DNA of 64,000 nt from Ureibacillus manganicus DSM 26584 (GCF_000772945.1 NZ_JPVN01000002.1:62001-126000); one strand, 5' to 3'; counted from the stretch's first letter, positions 40,941 to 52,311 are shown. Notes: generated by a model not told the origin, from the sequence alone. Program-made: numbers and translations.

Positions 40941-41981
40941 TTATTCATGAATTTGAAACCATTTTTGTCCAGCGGCTTTTTCTAGACGATTCATAATGGC
41001 TGCTCCAACACCATCAGTTGATGTTGCAGTTGCTAATATTATTGTAGCGTTCGTTTTATCACAAGCACGTAAATCATCATAAAGCTTCGCACCAATTTCT
41101 TCCATAATCAAATTACTTCCAAGAGAAAAGAAAAAGTTAGCTTTTAAATCTTCAAACTTACTTGGCGCTATTAAAGCAACAATCTCACCATCTAGTTGTA
41201 ATTGTCTAATTGCTTTTTTCACAGTTTCTCTATCTTGTTGAATTAAAAATACAGGTGCATTTGGTGCATAATGAGTATATTTCATCCCCGGTGCTTTAGG
41301 TGTTTCTTTCTGATTTAGTTCGGACAATGATGGTTGGAGTACTTCGCCAATTACATTTTCTAGCATTTCTCTTGTTACACCCCCTGGTCTTAATATCGCG
41401 GGTGGTGTAACCGTTACATCCAATACAGTTGATTCTAAACCAATTCCTGTTGTTCCTCCATCAAGTATTAATGGAATTCTTCCTTGTAAATCTTCTTCTA
41501 CATGGTTTGCTTTAGTAGGACTTGGCTTTCCACTTTTGTTTGCACTTGGCGCTGCAACAGGTTTTTTTAATTCTTTTAAGAGATTTAATGCTACTGGATG
41601 ATCGGGCATTCGTAAACCAACCGTTGAAAGTCCTGCAGTAACACTTGGTGCTAAAATACCCTTTTTTGCTTTCATGACAATTGTTAATGGACCTGGCCAA
41701 AATTTTTCCATGCATAGTTTTGCAGTTTCTGGAACTTCTTCAATATAATATGATACTTCTTCAATCGAACCAATATGTACGATGAGTGGATTATCTGAAG
41801 GACGGCCTTTTGCAGCAAAAATTTTTTTTACAGCCTCATCATCTGTTGCGACTGCCCCCAACCCATAAACAGTTTCGGTTGGAAATGCGACAACTTCTCC
41901 TTCATTTAACAAATCCACAGCTTGTGAATAAATTTCTGAATTATCCACCGAATTGCGCACAGAAATACAAGACGTTTTCAT
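40941..41981 (-). CDS. ywlC: L-threonylcarbamoyladenylate synthase (Sua5/YwlC)
   Basis: The 346-residue enzyme makes threonylcarbamoyl-AMP, the activated intermediate for the tRNA t6A37 modification. The N-terminal YrdC domain (about 1-210) has FPTETVYGLGA, AAKGRPSDNPLIVHI, SGLSTVGLRMPDHP-like and APSANKSGKPSPT segments. The C-terminal Sua5 domain (about 225-346) includes APGMKYTHYAP. AAGGAAG precedes the ATG. Synteny with B. subtilis ywlC is preserved. Confidence 0.95.
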   Translation of the reverse strand: MKTSCISVRNSVDNSEIYSQAVDLLNEGEVVAFPTETVYGLGAVATDDEAVKKIFAAKGRPSDNPLIVHIGSIEEVSYYIEEVPETAKLCMEKFWPGPLTIVMKAKKGILAPSVTAGLSTVGLRMPDHPVALNLLKELKKPVAAPSANKSGKPSPTKANHVEEDLQGRIPLILDGGTTGIGLESTVLDVTVTPPAILRPGGVTREMLENVIGEVLQPSLSELNQKETPKAPGMKYTHYAPNAPVFLIQQDRETVKKAIRQLQLDGEIVALIAPSKFEDLKANFFFSLGSNLIMEEIGAKLYDDLRACDKTNATIILATATSTDGVGAAIMNRLEKAAGQKWFQIHE

Positions 41982-42095
41982 ACTGACACTTCCTTATTTC
42001 AATCGAGTTCACTCATACTTATTCACAACTTGTGGATAGATTATTCTGAAATGTGAATAAGTTTTTAATTCTTTGAATTTTCCAACTATTTAGAT

Positions 42096-42704
42096 TTAGA
42101 ATCCAAACAAACTTAAGATCCATTCCCAAATAACAAATACAACTTCTTTTTCTTCTTTTTCTTCTACAGTTTTATTGTCATTTTGTGCACTACTTGGCCC
42201 TTCGCAAACATCTGGAAATATACTGCACCAGAAATTATCCCCACGTCCGCTTCCGATTGTCACAACTAATGAATTATACAAGCTTTGTGGATAGAAATAA
42301 TTCACATCTACTTTTGCAGGGATGACATGCTTGCCTAATGTGATTTTCACATCATGCTGTGCGTAGTTTTGTTCAATCGCTGTAGACAATTTGGATAACG
42401 CTTCTTCATTACTAAGAGATAGCAATTCATTTTGTTTTATTTCATGAAAAAGTGGAGATAAGTCTTCAACCATTGTTTCTTTTAACTTTTGATCTGCAAC
42501 TGTATTACTGTTCGCAACTACACGAATTTTCAAAGAATCATCTACAAAGCTTCCACGAGTTTCATAGATTTGTTCCATTACTTGTGGAGCCATTAAAATC
42601 ACACAATATACTGCAATAGCACTAGCTATTAATCTTAAAACACTAATGATTGGATGGTACTTTATAGGATTTTCTTCTCTTGTAATCTCGTAATCATTTA
42701 ACAT
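42096..42704 (-). CDS. spoIIR: Stage II sporulation protein R
   Basis: SpoIIR is made in the forespore under sigma-F and secreted to the intermembrane space. There it activates SpoIIGA to process pro-sigma-E in the mother cell. The 202-residue product has an N-terminal membrane/signal segment (about 25-43) and the family hallmark SGRGDNFWCSIFPDVC. A charged stretch and a hydrophobic tail (VVFVIWEWILSLFGF) follow. ATG at 42704 is preceded by AGGGAGG. It lies between prmC and ywlC as in B. subtilis. Confidence 0.94.
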   Translation of the reverse strand: MLNDYEITREENPIKYHPIISVLRLIASAIAVYCVILMAPQVMEQIYETRGSFVDDSLKIRVVANSNTVADQKLKETMVEDLSPLFHEIKQNELLSLSNEEALSKLSTAIEQNYAQHDVKITLGKHVIPAKVDVNYFYPQSLYNSLVVTIGSGRGDNFWCSIFPDVCEGPSSAQNDNKTVEEKEEKEVVFVIWEWILSLFGF

Positions 42705-42749
42705 AGTTTCATTCCTCCCTGACACCATGATTGTCAGAAAGGAATGTTT

Positions 42750-43613
42750 TTATTCATTTATTTCACAAAAAATCATTCTATTTTTTTTGTTAATATCTTT
42801 TACAATGTCAATTTTCGCTTGGGGGAAACTATTTTTAAAGAAACTCGCAACCGCTTCTCCCTGTGTATAACCTATTTCCACCCCAATTATTGCAGGTTTG
42901 TTTACTAGTTTTGGAAGGTTTTCTGCTAGTTTACGATAGAGAATCAGTCCGTTTTCTTCAGCAAAAAGAGCTGTATGCGGTTCGTGGTCCAAAACAACAT
43001 CAGACATGTCAGTTGCTTCATCAAAAGCTATATACGGTGGGTTGGATAATATAACATCCCACTTTTCATTTTGAATTGGTTCCGTTAAGTCACCTTGCCT
43101 AAAATTAATGTCAGCATTTAATATCTTTGCATTTTGCCTAGCAGTTTGTAGGGCATCTGCCGAAATATCTGTTGCAGTAACACTTGCAGAAGGATGTTCA
43201 AGTTTCATAGTAATCGCTATTGCCCCACTACCAGTTCCGATATCAGCTAAGTTAATGCTCTTAGTAGTTCCAAACATACGGTAAATTCGTTCTAACATTC
43301 CATGTACTAATTCTTCTGTTTCAGGACGAGGAATTAGTACAGTCTCGTCAACAAGGAACTTCCTTCCATAAAACTCCTCAACCCCAGTAATATATTGTAC
43401 TGGGCGACCTTTTGCATGCTCATAAACATATTGTTCAAATTGCAGACCATGGTTTTGTGATATTTCATCGTGCATTCGCATCATTAATCCAGAATAGTTT
43501 GTTTCGAGAACGTGTTGCATTAATAGTCTTGCTGCATTCTCATCACGACCCTTTTCTACTAAAAAAGAAGAAGCCCAATTAAGGGCCTCGAAAATCGTTC
43601 TATGCTTAATCAT
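42750..43613 (-). CDS. prmC: Peptide chain release factor N5-glutamine methyltransferase PrmC
   Basis: PrmC methylates the glutamine of the GGQ motif in release factors. The 287-residue product has a helical N-terminal domain, the SAM-binding motif [15 protein letters not shown] and the catalytic NPPY motif ([11 protein letters not shown]). It overlaps the end of prfA, its substrate, by eight bases, so the two are translationally coupled. Confidence 0.95.
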   Translation of the reverse strand: MIKHRTIFEALNWASSFLVEKGRDENAARLLMQHVLETNYSGLMMRMHDEISQNHGLQFEQYVYEHAKGRPVQYITGVEEFYGRKFLVDETVLIPRPETEELVHGMLERIYRMFGTTKSINLADIGTGSGAIAITMKLEHPSASVTATDISADALQTARQNAKILNADINFRQGDLTEPIQNEKWDVILSNPPYIAFDEATDMSDVVLDHEPHTALFAEENGLILYRKLAENLPKLVNKPAIIGVEIGYTQGEAVASFFKNSFPQAKIDIVKDINKKNRMIFCEINE

Positions 43614-44676
43614 TTAGGTGAGCTAGTTTTGCAGATTGGTCTTCTAATATTAATGCATCAAAGACTTCATCAAGCTTACCTTCCATAATTTGGTCTAACT
43701 TTTGGATTGTTAAGCCAATGCGATGGTCTGTAACACGGTTTTGTGGGTAATTATATGTGCGAATACGTTCAGAGCGATCACCTGTACCAACAGCAGATTT
43801 ACGCGTTGCGTCGATTTCTTTCTGTGCTTCTTGCATATACATATCAGCAACACGAGCACGTAAGATTTTCATCGCTTTTTCACGGTTTTTAATTTGCGAA
43901 CGTTCATCTTGCATGGAAACAACAACACCTGTTGGAAGATGGGTCATACGTACCGCGGACATTGTTGTATTTACAGATTGACCACCTGCACCTGATGATG
44001 CAAATGTATCGACACGAATATCTTTTTCATGAATATCTACATCTACTTCTTCTACTTCTGGTAAACAAGCAACAGTTGCTGTAGAAGTATGAATTCGACC
44101 TTGAGATTCTGTAGCTGGAACTCGTTGTACACGGTGTGCACCATTTTCATATTTGAATCGAGAGTATGCTCCTTGACCATTAATCATAAAGATTACTTCT
44201 TTATAACCACCTGCTGGGTTTGGTGATGCTTCCATAATGTCAATTTTCCACCCTTGTGCTTCTGCGTACCGAGTGTACATACGGAATAAGTCACCTGCGA
44301 AAATATTCGCCTCATCCCCGCCTGCTGCTCCACGTATTTCCATAATAACGTTTTTATCATCGTTAGGATCTTTTGGAATTAAAAGGATTTTTAAACGTTC
44401 TTCTAATTCTGGAATTCGATCGTTCAACTCATTAAATTCTTCTTTTACAAGTTCATGCATTTCTGGATCTTTTTCGATATCAAGCATTTCCCTTGCATCA
44501 GCTAATTGTTGTTTTACTTGTTTATATTCACGATAAACCTCAACCATATCTTGAATATCTGATTGTTCTTTTGAATATTCACGAAGTTTTTTACTATCGC
44601 TAACGATGTCTGGATCGCTTAATAATTCGTTCAGTCGTTCATAACGATCTTCAACCGCCTGCAGTCGATCAAACAT
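43606..44676 (-). CDS. prfA: Peptide chain release factor 1
   Basis: RF1 recognises UAA and UAG and triggers peptide release. The 356-residue product has the GGQ motif in [15 protein letters not shown] (near residue 230) and the expected C-terminal domain. ATG at 44676 ([15 protein letters not shown]) follows AGAGGTGA; the three extra codons of the longer frame are not used. It is followed by prmC in overlap. Confidence 0.97.
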   Translation of the reverse strand: MFDRLQAVEDRYERLNELLSDPDIVSDSKKLREYSKEQSDIQDMVEVYREYKQVKQQLADAREMLDIEKDPEMHELVKEEFNELNDRIPELEERLKILLIPKDPNDDKNVIMEIRGAAGGDEANIFAGDLFRMYTRYAEAQGWKIDIMEASPNPAGGYKEVIFMINGQGAYSRFKYENGAHRVQRVPATESQGRIHTSTATVACLPEVEEVDVDIHEKDIRVDTFASSGAGGQSVNTTMSAVRMTHLPTGVVVSMQDERSQIKNREKAMKILRARVADMYMQEAQKEIDATRKSAVGTGDRSERIRTYNYPQNRVTDHRIGLTIQKLDQIMEGKLDEVFDALILEDQSAKLAHLND

Positions 44677-44859
44677 GTACTTCACCTCTATTGTTCTCTC
44701 TAGTTTTGTTTATTTTATAATCGGCATAATACCGTGTATCTATTGAAAAACCACTACATTAGTATATAGAAAAATGTGCTATACCGCTAGTGTTATGGTA
44801 AAAATGTGTATTATGGAATGGCACTTTTCGGGGCCTTTTTTTAAAAATCTGCACTTAGT

Positions 44860-45441
44860 TTACAGTGGCGGGTTCCCATGACATCTTCTACAAACAGGAT
44901 AATATGTATCATTGCCACCGATTTGAATTTGTTCACCTGTATAAACAGGTTTGTTATTTTCATCTACTCTTAAATTCATAGTTGCTTTTTTATGACAGAA
45001 CCAACAAATTGTTTTCATTTCTTCAATTTTATCTGCATAAATAAGCATGTAACGGCTACCTTCAAAAAGTTCATTTTGGAAATCGTTTTTTAATCCAAAG
45101 CCCATTACGGGGATATTTAGTTCATCAACGATATTTGTTAATTGTAAAACTTGTTCTTTCTTTAAAAATTGAACTTCGTCGATGAGAACACAATAGAGTT
45201 GTTCATTTTGTTCGTGATGATGCTTTACATACTCAAAGATGTTTGTATGGTCAAAAACTGGAATTACCTTACGTCTAAGTCCAATTCGACTTGAAACATA
45301 ACCAACCTCATCACGATCATCAATACCAGAAGTGAAGAGTAATACTGGTTTATTCTGTTCTTCATAATTATGTGCAACTTTAAGAATTTCAATTGATTTT
45401 CCACTATTCATTGCACCATGTTTGAAAAATAATTGTGCCAT
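44860..45441 (-). CDS. tdk: Thymidine kinase
   Basis: The 193-residue type II thymidine kinase salvages thymidine. It has the P-loop GAMNSGKS (about 9-16), the Walker B-like VLIDEVQFL, the lasso-loop tyrosine region and four zinc-binding cysteines in CWFC and CRRC. ATG at 45441 (MAQLFFKHG) follows AGAGGTAG. It lies between rpmE and prfA, as in B. subtilis. Confidence 0.96.
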   Translation of the reverse strand: MAQLFFKHGAMNSGKSIEILKVAHNYEEQNKPVLLFTSGIDDRDEVGYVSSRIGLRRKVIPVFDHTNIFEYVKHHHEQNEQLYCVLIDEVQFLKKEQVLQLTNIVDELNIPVMGFGLKNDFQNELFEGSRYMLIYADKIEEMKTICWFCHKKATMNLRVDENNKPVYTGEQIQIGGNDTYYPVCRRCHGNPPL

Positions 45442-45610
45442 TAAAACTACCTCTTTCCCTATCATGAACTTTCTCTATCTATTTTATCCTGTAATAATTT
45501 TGTCTTTTGTTAACCATTTTCGGAATGGAAAATTATATTAACATTATGTGTTATATGACTCAAATTCGATCGAGTCAGTTTAGTTTATAAAATTTTAAGT
45601 GTTTTAAGCT

Positions 45611-45640
45611 AAAAAATGCCTGCCATTAGTATGGCAGGCA
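45611..45640 (-). terminator. Intrinsic terminator after rpmE
   Basis: TGCCTGCCAT pairs perfectly with ATGGCAGGCA around TAGT, 15 bases past the rpmE stop, with six T residues following on the - strand. Confidence 0.9.
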
Positions 45641-45654
45641 CTTTAAACTTCATC

Positions 45655-45855
45655 TTATTTAATACCGTATTTTTTGTTGAAACGATCAACACGTCCGTCA
45701 GCAGACGCGAATTTTTGACGGCCAGTATAGAATGGGTGACATTCATTGCAAAACTCAATTGCAATTTTTTCTTTTACTGAACCAGTTTCAAAAGTGTTAC
45801 CGCAAGAGCAAGTTACTGTTGCAGTTTTGTAATCTGGATGAATTCCTTGTTTCAT
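45655..45855 (-). CDS. rpmE: 50S ribosomal protein L31, zinc-binding form
   Basis: The 66-residue protein has the CxC...CxxC pattern (Cys16, Cys18, Cys36, Cys39) of zinc-containing L31, as in B. subtilis RpmE, rather than the cysteine-free YtiA type used under zinc limitation. A ribosome site GAGGAG precedes the ATG. It follows rho and has its own terminator. Confidence 0.97.
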   Translation of the reverse strand: MKQGIHPDYKTATVTCSCGNTFETGSVKEKIAIEFCNECHPFYTGRQKFASADGRVDRFNKKYGIK

Positions 45856-46036
45856 ATTCGTTTTCTCCTCTCGCCCTGAACCATCCGGAACAGAGTTTAT
45901 TATTCCAACTGTGCCTTACATAACCCGAATATGCCAGTTACATATGCACACGTTACATACTTGAAAGATTATAGCAAGAATTATTTATTAATGCAAGATT
46001 AAATCCAATTGTAGATTTAACCAATTTCAATAGTTC

Positions 46037-47320
46037 TTAGATTAGACCTTTTCCTTTAGTAGCTTTTTTCATTTCTTCATTTAGCTTTTCAAAAAATTCT
46101 TCATTTGTTTTTGAAACGCGAAGCTTCCTTAAGAAACGCTCAGTAAAGTCAGGTGCATCAGTAAATGTTTTACGAATTGCCCATAACTTTTCTAACTGTT
46201 CACTTGGGATTAATAACTCTTCTTTTCGCGTTCCAGAGCGACGAATATCTAACGCTGGGAATACTCGACGTTCTGATAAATGGCGGTCTAAATGCAGTTC
46301 AAGGTTACCTGTACCTTTAAATTCTTCGTAAATAACCTCATCCATTCGCGAGCCAGTGTCGACTAATGCAGTTGCTAATATTGTTAAACTTCCACCGTCT
46401 TCAATATTTCTTGCGGAACCGAAGAAACGTTTTGGTCTATGGAATGCAGCAGGGTCAATACCACCCGAAAGCGTTCTTCCACTTGGTGGAATAACAAGGT
46501 TATATGCACGTGCAAGACGTGTAATAGAATCCATTAAAATAATAACATCTCTTTTATGCTCAACTAAGCGGCGTGCACGTTCTAAAACTAGCTCAGCTAC
46601 TTTAACATGGTTTTCAGGTAATTCATCAAACGTTGAACTTACTACATCTGCATTTACAGAACGTTCAATATCTGTAACTTCCTCAGGTCGTTCATCGATT
46701 AATAGAACAATTAGTTCAGCTTCCGGGTAATTTGTTGTAATTGCATTTGCAATCTCTTTTAATAATGACGTTTTCCCTGCTTTTGGTGGTGCTACGATTA
46801 ATCCACGTTGTCCAAATCCTACAGGAGCAATTAAATCCATTATACGAGTAGATAATTTGGTTGGTACTGTTTCAAGTTTAATATGACGGTCAGGATAAAG
46901 TGGAGTTAATGCAGGAAAATGCACTCGTTCTTTAGCTATTTCTGGATCCTCACCATTGACAGCATCCACTTGTAATAAACCAAAATAACGTTCATTTTCT
47001 TTTGGCGGTCTTACTTTTCCAGATACCTTGTCCCCATTTCGAAGATCGAAACGACGGATTTGTGAAGCAGAAATATAAATATCCTCTTTTGATGGAGAAT
47101 AGTTAATCGGACGGAGGAAACCAAAACCTTCGCTTGATACAATTTCTAGAACACCTTCCATAAAGAAAAAGCCTTCTTGTTCCGAACGAGATTTTAAAAT
47201 AGCAAATATTAATTCTTTTTTTGTTAATTTACTATAATATGAAATTTTATAATCGCGAGCTAAAGAATATAATTCTTTTAAGGTCATATTCTCTAGTTGA
47301 GCTATTGTTAGTGCTGACAT
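46037..47320 (-). CDS. rho: Transcription termination factor Rho
   Basis: The 427-residue hexameric RNA helicase ends transcripts in an RNA- and ATP-dependent manner. It has the N-terminal Rho helix-extended-loop region (LKELYSLARDYKI), the cold-shock-like RNA-binding domain (EGFGFLRPINYSPSKEDIYIS), Walker A APPKAGKTSLL and Walker B VIILMDSITRLARAYN. GGAG precedes the ATG. A hairpin at 47405-47437 lies in the glpX-rho gap. Confidence 0.97.
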   Translation of the reverse strand: MSALTIAQLENMTLKELYSLARDYKISYYSKLTKKELIFAILKSRSEQEGFFFMEGVLEIVSSEGFGFLRPINYSPSKEDIYISASQIRRFDLRNGDKVSGKVRPPKENERYFGLLQVDAVNGEDPEIAKERVHFPALTPLYPDRHIKLETVPTKLSTRIMDLIAPVGFGQRGLIVAPPKAGKTSLLKEIANAITTNYPEAELIVLLIDERPEEVTDIERSVNADVVSSTFDELPENHVKVAELVLERARRLVEHKRDVIILMDSITRLARAYNLVIPPSGRTLSGGIDPAAFHRPKRFFGSARNIEDGGSLTILATALVDTGSRMDEVIYEEFKGTGNLELHLDRHLSERRVFPALDIRRSGTRKEELLIPSEQLEKLWAIRKTFTDAPDFTERFLRKLRVSKTNEEFFEKLNEEMKKATKGKGLI

Positions 47321-47404
47321 TGCATGACTCCAGTCTTTTATTTTTTTGTTTTCTACACATTGGAATGTTCTAATTGTAGGGTTAAATGAAAGTTTTGTAG
47401 GAAG

Positions 47405-47437
47405 GATGTCTGATAACTATATATATTACCAGACATC
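47405..47437. other. Hairpin between glpX and rho
   Basis: GATGTCTG pairs perfectly with CAGACATC around a 17-base AT-rich loop, 13 bases after the glpX stop. It lacks a T-run on the - strand, so it may be a weak terminator or part of the rho leader. Confidence 0.4.
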
Positions 47438-47449
47438 ATATTTTAGAAG

Positions 47450-48412
47450 TTATTTGTCATATCTAGGTTTCTTATCGATATTGTGACGACCTTCGATAAA
47501 ACGAACTGTGCCCGTTTTTGCACGCATAACTAAGGAATTAGTTAAACAATATGCACCTTTATATTGAACACCTTTAAGTAATTCGCTATCAGTTACTGCA
47601 GTAGCAGCAAAAATAGCATCATCACCTTTTACTAAGTCTTCTAAGTAAAGAACTTTAGATACATCAATACCCATTTTTACGCAACGTTCAAGTTGTGCAT
47701 CATCTTCTGGAACTAATTTCGCTTGGAAATCGCCACCTAAACATTTTAAGGCAACCGCTGAAATGACTCCTTCTGGGGCTCCACCCATACCAAACATAAT
47801 ATCAATTCCTGTTTCATCAAAGGCTGTATTAATCGCGGCACTTACGTCACCATCTTGAATGAATTTGATACGTGCACCAGCTGCTCGTATTTCATCAACA
47901 ATTTTTTGGTGACGAGGGCGATCAAGAAGAACAGCTACTACGTCTGAAATGTTTTTATTTTTTGCTTTAGCTACTGCATGCAAATTCTCTGTAACTGAAT
48001 TGTTAATATCTACTTTTCCAGCTGCTTCAGGTCCAACTGCTAACTTATCCATATACATATCAGGTGCATTTAATAAGTTTCCACTGTCAGCAATTGCAAG
48101 TACTGTCATCGCGCCATTTGTACCTTTTGCAACGATATTCGTCCCTTCAAGCGGATCTACTGCAATATCAACATGTGGGCCACCATTACGAAGACCTAAT
48201 TCTTCACCGATGTAAAGCATCGGAGCTTCGTCCATTTCACCTTCACCAATTACAACTGTCCCGTGCATTGGTATAGTATCAAATAATGCACGCATCGCTG
48301 CGGTTGCTGCTTCGTCTGCTTCGTCTTTCAATCCACGTCCCATCCATTTTGCAGATGCAATTGCTGCTGCTTCAGTGACGCGGACAACTTCCATTGTTAA
48401 ACTGCGTTCCAT
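47450..48412 (-). CDS. glpX: Class II fructose-1,6-bisphosphatase GlpX
   Basis: GlpX hydrolyses fructose 1,6-bisphosphate in gluconeogenesis. The 320-residue product has the metal- and phosphate-binding motifs [22 protein letters not shown] and [14 protein letters not shown] of the class II family. GGGAGG precedes the ATG. It sits with fbaA, tal and murAB, so several genes here serve hexose- and pentose-phosphate supply. Confidence 0.95.
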   Translation of the reverse strand: MERSLTMEVVRVTEAAAIASAKWMGRGLKDEADEAATAAMRALFDTIPMHGTVVIGEGEMDEAPMLYIGEELGLRNGGPHVDIAVDPLEGTNIVAKGTNGAMTVLAIADSGNLLNAPDMYMDKLAVGPEAAGKVDINNSVTENLHAVAKAKNKNISDVVAVLLDRPRHQKIVDEIRAAGARIKFIQDGDVSAAINTAFDETGIDIMFGMGGAPEGVISAVALKCLGGDFQAKLVPEDDAQLERCVKMGIDVSKVLYLEDLVKGDDAIFAATAVTDSELLKGVQYKGAYCLTNSLVMRAKTGTVRFIEGRHNIDKKPRYDK

Positions 48413-48496
48413 GCTATATTTCCTCCCGATTCGGTGACCCGAATGTTTATGTCACACTCTATTGTAACATAAAACATTTTTAGAGATTATACAATT

Positions 48497-49777
48497 TTAT
48501 TCCTGTAATTCAAGGGAGCTAACCGCAATCGTTTCACGTCTAATGTTAGCACCTAAAGAATTTAACTTTTCGATTAAAGAGCTATATCCACGTTCGATAT
48601 GATGAATGTCGTGAATTACTGTCTCTCCTTCTGCAAGCAATCCAGCTAAAACTAGTGCAGCACCAGCTCTTAAATCAGTTGCAGTAACAGACGAACCATG
48701 TAGTATTGCTGGTCCTTGAATAATGGCAGTATTACCTTCTACTCTCGCATTTGCATTCATACGACGTAATTCATCGATATGTTTAAATCTTGCTGAATAG
48801 ATTGTATCTGTAACTTTTGATGTTCCGACTGCTTGAGTCATTAAAACGGAAAGTGGTTGTTGAATGTCTGTGGGGATTCCTGGATATACTAGTGTTTTTA
48901 CATCAACGGCCTGCAAAGAATCTGCTTTTGGAATGAAGACACTTTCTTCACCTTCAATTACCTTTACACCCATTTCTCGAAGTTTTGCAATTACTGCTTC
49001 TAAATGTAAAGGAATAATATTATCAATCGTAATACCATCTCCAATTGCAGCAGCCATAATCATAAATGTAGCAGCTTCAATACGGTCAGGAATGATCGTA
49101 TGTTTTGTCCCGTGAAGTTCATCTACTCCATCGATTCGAATGACACTCGTACCAGCACCTTTAATGTTCGCTCCCATATTTGTAAGGAGGGTTGCAACAT
49201 CAATAATCTCTGGTTCCTTTGCTGCATTTTCAATAACTGTACGACCTTTTGCTCGAACTGCTGCGAGCATAATATTAATCGTAGCACCAACACTTGCCAC
49301 GTCCAAATAAATTTTAGCACCTTTTAACTCTTCTGCACGCAAATAGATGGCACCGTGTTCATTCGTCACTTTTGCACCTAACGCCTCAAAGCCCTTAATA
49401 TGTTGATCAATTGGGCGTGGTCCTAAGAAACATCCACCCGGTAATCCTACAACTGCTTTTTTGAAACGCCCAAGCATTGCTCCCATTAAGTAATAAGAAG
49501 CTCGCAGCTTCTTAACGTTACCGTTTGGTAAAGGAATTGCAAGCATATTAGTTGGATCAACAATCATTTGTCCATTTTCAAATGTTACCTCTCCACCTAT
49601 TTCTTCCAATAATGCCTTCAACGTCCATGCATCAGCAATTTCAGGTATTCCCCCAATAGTAACTGAGGAATTTGCCAGAATTGATGCTGGAATTAACGCT
49701 ACCGCACTATTTTTGGCACCGCTGACTTTGATTGTACCCTTTAGACGATTTTCGCCAATGATTTTATATACATCCAT
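48497..49777 (-). CDS. murAB: UDP-N-acetylglucosamine 1-carboxyvinyltransferase MurAB (MurZ)
   Basis: Second MurA paralogue. The 426-residue product has the catalytic-cysteine loop [15 protein letters not shown] and the substrate-binding [14 protein letters not shown] near the N-terminus. It is clearly diverged from MurAA at 20772. The location between tal/fbaA and glpX/rho matches murAB (murZ) of B. subtilis, which is the dispensable copy there. A GAGGGAG ribosome site precedes the ATG. Confidence 0.95.
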   Translation of the reverse strand: MDVYKIIGENRLKGTIKVSGAKNSAVALIPASILANSSVTIGGIPEIADAWTLKALLEEIGGEVTFENGQMIVDPTNMLAIPLPNGNVKKLRASYYLMGAMLGRFKKAVVGLPGGCFLGPRPIDQHIKGFEALGAKVTNEHGAIYLRAEELKGAKIYLDVASVGATINIMLAAVRAKGRTVIENAAKEPEIIDVATLLTNMGANIKGAGTSVIRIDGVDELHGTKHTIIPDRIEAATFMIMAAAIGDGITIDNIIPLHLEAVIAKLREMGVKVIEGEESVFIPKADSLQAVDVKTLVYPGIPTDIQQPLSVLMTQAVGTSKVTDTIYSARFKHIDELRRMNANARVEGNTAIIQGPAILHGSSVTATDLRAGAALVLAGLLAEGETVIHDIHHIERGYSSLIEKLNSLGANIRRETIAVSSLELQE

Positions 49778-50117
49778 AACGCGTTCTCCCTCGTAATTGG
49801 AAAGTTTCCCTTATTATAGTCAACTTCGGCAATTTTTGTATGTGTACCTACTAGTGAAAATTAGTGAATTGCCACAAAAATTTAGGTACGAAACGAGATT
49901 TCCTTACAATAGAAATACGAAATACATTTTCCAACTAAATTAGCTTGAAAGATGTGTCCCTTGACTATTTTCTTAGAGAATGTTACGACTAATCACCGGA
50001 GTTTGGTGATTAGTCTACTTCTCACTTATGCAGGTTAGAAAGTTGTAAACTTTTTAATCTACAATTAAATCCTCCTCATATCAGCTAAAAAATATGAGCA
50101 TAATCATTTTAACATTA
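49778..50117. other. Intergenic region tal-murAB with a perfect dyad
   Basis: The only feature I see is an 11-bp inverted repeat, GACTAATCACC/GGTGATTAGTC, around GGAGTTT at 49987-50015. It has no T-run on the - strand, so it looks like an operator or an mRNA hairpin rather than a terminator. Confidence 0.5.
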
Positions 50118-50768
50118 TTATTGACCTTCGCGCTTTTTCCAATCCGCTAAAAAGCCTTCAATACCTTTGTCAGTTAGTGGATGATGGAATAATTGTTTCA
50201 ATACCTTATATGGTGTAGTAGCGATGTCAGCTCCTGCTAAAGCAACATCAGTAATGTGTGCTGGATGACGAATTGAAGCGGCAATAATCTCTGTTTGGAT
50301 ATCATGAATCGCAAAAATGTCGGCAATAGTAGAAATTAGTTCAACTCCACTTTGACCTAAGTCATCTAAACGACCAACAAATGGTGAAACATACGTTGCT
50401 CCAGCACGAGCTGCCATTAAAGCTTGGTTTGCACTAAAAATTAACGTAACATTTGTTTTGATACCTTTTTCAGCAAAAAACTTACATGCTTTTAATCCAT
50501 CCGGAGTCATTGGTAATTTCACTGTAATATTAGGGGAAATAGCCGCAAGTTCAAGTCCTTCTTTAATCATCCCTTCTGCATCTAGCGAGATTACTTCACC
50601 ACTTACAGAACCATTTACAAGTTCTGCAATTTCACGCAGACGATCATGAAAAGAGATATTTTGTTCTTTTGCAACCAATGATGGATTTGTTGTTACTCCA
50701 GAAATAATCCCCCATGAGTGTGCTTCTTGTATTTCTTCAAAATTTGCTGTATCAATAAAAAATTTCAT
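50118..50768 (-). CDS. tal: Transaldolase, small TalC/FSA-type
   Basis: The 216-residue product has the Schiff-base lysine in [12 protein letters not shown], plus [13 protein letters not shown] at the start and [10 protein letters not shown] in the middle, typical of the short transaldolase/fructose-6-phosphate aldolase subfamily. Members of this size in Bacillales act as transaldolase. AGGAGG precedes the ATG. It corresponds to B. subtilis ywjH, between fbaA and murAB. Confidence 0.94.
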   Translation of the reverse strand: MKFFIDTANFEEIQEAHSWGIISGVTTNPSLVAKEQNISFHDRLREIAELVNGSVSGEVISLDAEGMIKEGLELAAISPNITVKLPMTPDGLKACKFFAEKGIKTNVTLIFSANQALMAARAGATYVSPFVGRLDDLGQSGVELISTIADIFAIHDIQTEIIAASIRHPAHITDVALAGADIATTPYKVLKQLFHHPLTDKGIEGFLADWKKREGQ

Positions 50769-51095
50769 TTCGTATTTCCTCCTGCATATTATTGGAAAAC
50801 CTTACCTAAAAGAATAGAGAAGGCTGATTATTCTACCAGACACTTCTCCTCCAGAACATTCACCTTGATAAAAATGAATTTAGAAAAGCAGTGTATACGT
50901 ATCACATATTATTTACTTAATTGGATAAAATTATTAAGATAATTCGGCTTCTTTTTTCAGTTTAACCATTTTTATGGTTATACGTACATATGTGTGCAAG
51001 ATTTATATTAATACTGCTACTTGTATTTTAAATATAACATATGCTTACTAGGCCCTTTGTGTCAAAAGCCCACCGATTGTATTCCTTTTTATCAA
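50769..51095. other. Intergenic region fbaA-tal
   Basis: About 330 bases without a credible gene. A short perfect hairpin TAACCAT-TTTT-ATGGTTA lies at 50963-50980; nothing else stands out. Confidence 0.4.
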
Positions 51096-51950
51096 TTAAG
51101 CTTTTTGAGAGCTTCCAAATTCACGCATTTTGCCAATAACTGTTGCTTTTATTGCATCACGTGCAGGAGCTAAATATTTACGTGGATCGTATACTTTTTT
51201 GTCACTCTCTAATACTTCACGAATGACTTTTGTTGCTGCAATTTGGTTTTCTGTATTTACGTTAATTTTAGCTGTACCTAAAGAAATTGAACGTTGAATA
51301 TCTTTTGTTGGGATTCCTGTACCACCATGAAGTACTAGTGGAATATCAGTTAAATTTGAGATTTCTTCCATTTCAGCAAAACCTAAATTAGGTTCACCTT
51401 TGTATGGCCCATGAACAGACCCTAATGCTGGTGCTAAGCAATCAATTCCTGTTTGTTCCACAAGCGCTTTACATTCGTTAGGATTTGCATAGATAATACC
51501 ACCAATTACTCCGTCTTCTTCTCCGCCAACAGTACCTAATTCTGCTTCTACAGAAACGCCATTTGCATGTGCATATTCAACAACTTCTTTAGTAATTTTT
51601 ACATTTTCCTCAAATGAGTGGTGAGAAGCATCAATCATTACTGAAGTAAAACCTGCATCAACTGCTTCTTTACATTTATCAAAACTTGAACCGTGGTCTA
51701 AATGAATCGCAACAGGAACTGTAATTTTATAGCTTTCCATTAAACCTTTAACCATATGAACTACAGATATAAATCCGCCCATATATTTTCCTGCGCCTTC
51801 AGAGACACCAAGAATCACCGGAGACTTTTCTTCTTCTGCCGCTTGTAAAATTGCTTGAGTAAATTCTAAATTATTAATATTGAATTGACCAACCGCATAT
51901 CCTTCATTTTTTGCTTTAATTAACATTTCTTTCATTGATACTAATGGCAT
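51096..51950 (-). CDS. fbaA: Class II fructose-bisphosphate aldolase
   Basis: FbaA cleaves fructose 1,6-bisphosphate to the triose phosphates using zinc. The 284-residue product has the zinc ligands in [22 protein letters not shown] and [18 protein letters not shown] at 51950 ([14 protein letters not shown]) follows CAGGAGG; the 15-codon extension of the longer frame is rejected. It lies between spo0F and tal as in B. subtilis. A hairpin-repeat array occupies the spo0F-fbaA gap. Confidence 0.97.
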   Translation of the reverse strand: MPLVSMKEMLIKAKNEGYAVGQFNINNLEFTQAILQAAEEEKSPVILGVSEGAGKYMGGFISVVHMVKGLMESYKITVPVAIHLDHGSSFDKCKEAVDAGFTSVMIDASHHSFEENVKITKEVVEYAHANGVSVEAELGTVGGEEDGVIGGIIYANPNECKALVEQTGIDCLAPALGSVHGPYKGEPNLGFAEMEEISNLTDIPLVLHGGTGIPTKDIQRSISLGTAKINVNTENQIAATKVIREVLESDKKVYDPRKYLAPARDAIKATVIGKMREFGSSQKA

Positions 51951-52007
51951 TATGAAAATCCTCCTGAAGATTGTTTTTTTTATTAAATATTCCATTTAAT
52001 ATTAGCA

Positions 52008-52278
52008 AAATCCCTCCACACTCACAAGTGTGGAGGGATTTCTGTGGCGAAAGCTTGCGACAGCCACAAAAAGAACCTTGTTAGTATTTTCAAAGAATTA
52101 GAACGATTATGTTTTGTCAGTCTCACAAGCCAAGAGACAACAGCCTTTCCTGTGGCGAAAGCATGCGACAGCCACAAAAAAAACTTTATTAGATTTTCCC
52201 AATATTTAGTATCATTTATCCTTTATCACACTCACAAGTGTGGAGGGATTTCTGCACCGAAAGTTTGCGACAGGTGCA
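52008..52278. repeat. Three-unit double-hairpin repeat with invariant loop
   Basis: Each unit has a CACAC/GTGTG-type stem and then a second stem. The second stems are TGTGGC/GCCACA at 52043-52068, the same at 52151-52176, and TGCACC/GGTGCA at 52253-52278. The 14-base loop is GAAAGCTTGCGACA, GAAAGCATGCGACA and GAAAGTTTGCGACA. In unit 3 three consecutive pairs are exchanged compensatorily. The first stem is a perfect 14 bp in unit 1 (52008-52041), GTCTC/GAGAC in unit 2 (52119-52137) and short in unit 3. Units are 108 and 102 bases apart, with unrelated sequence between. Confidence 0.88.
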
Positions 52279-52311
52279 AAAATACTTTTCAATATTACTT
52301 ATTTGCAATAA

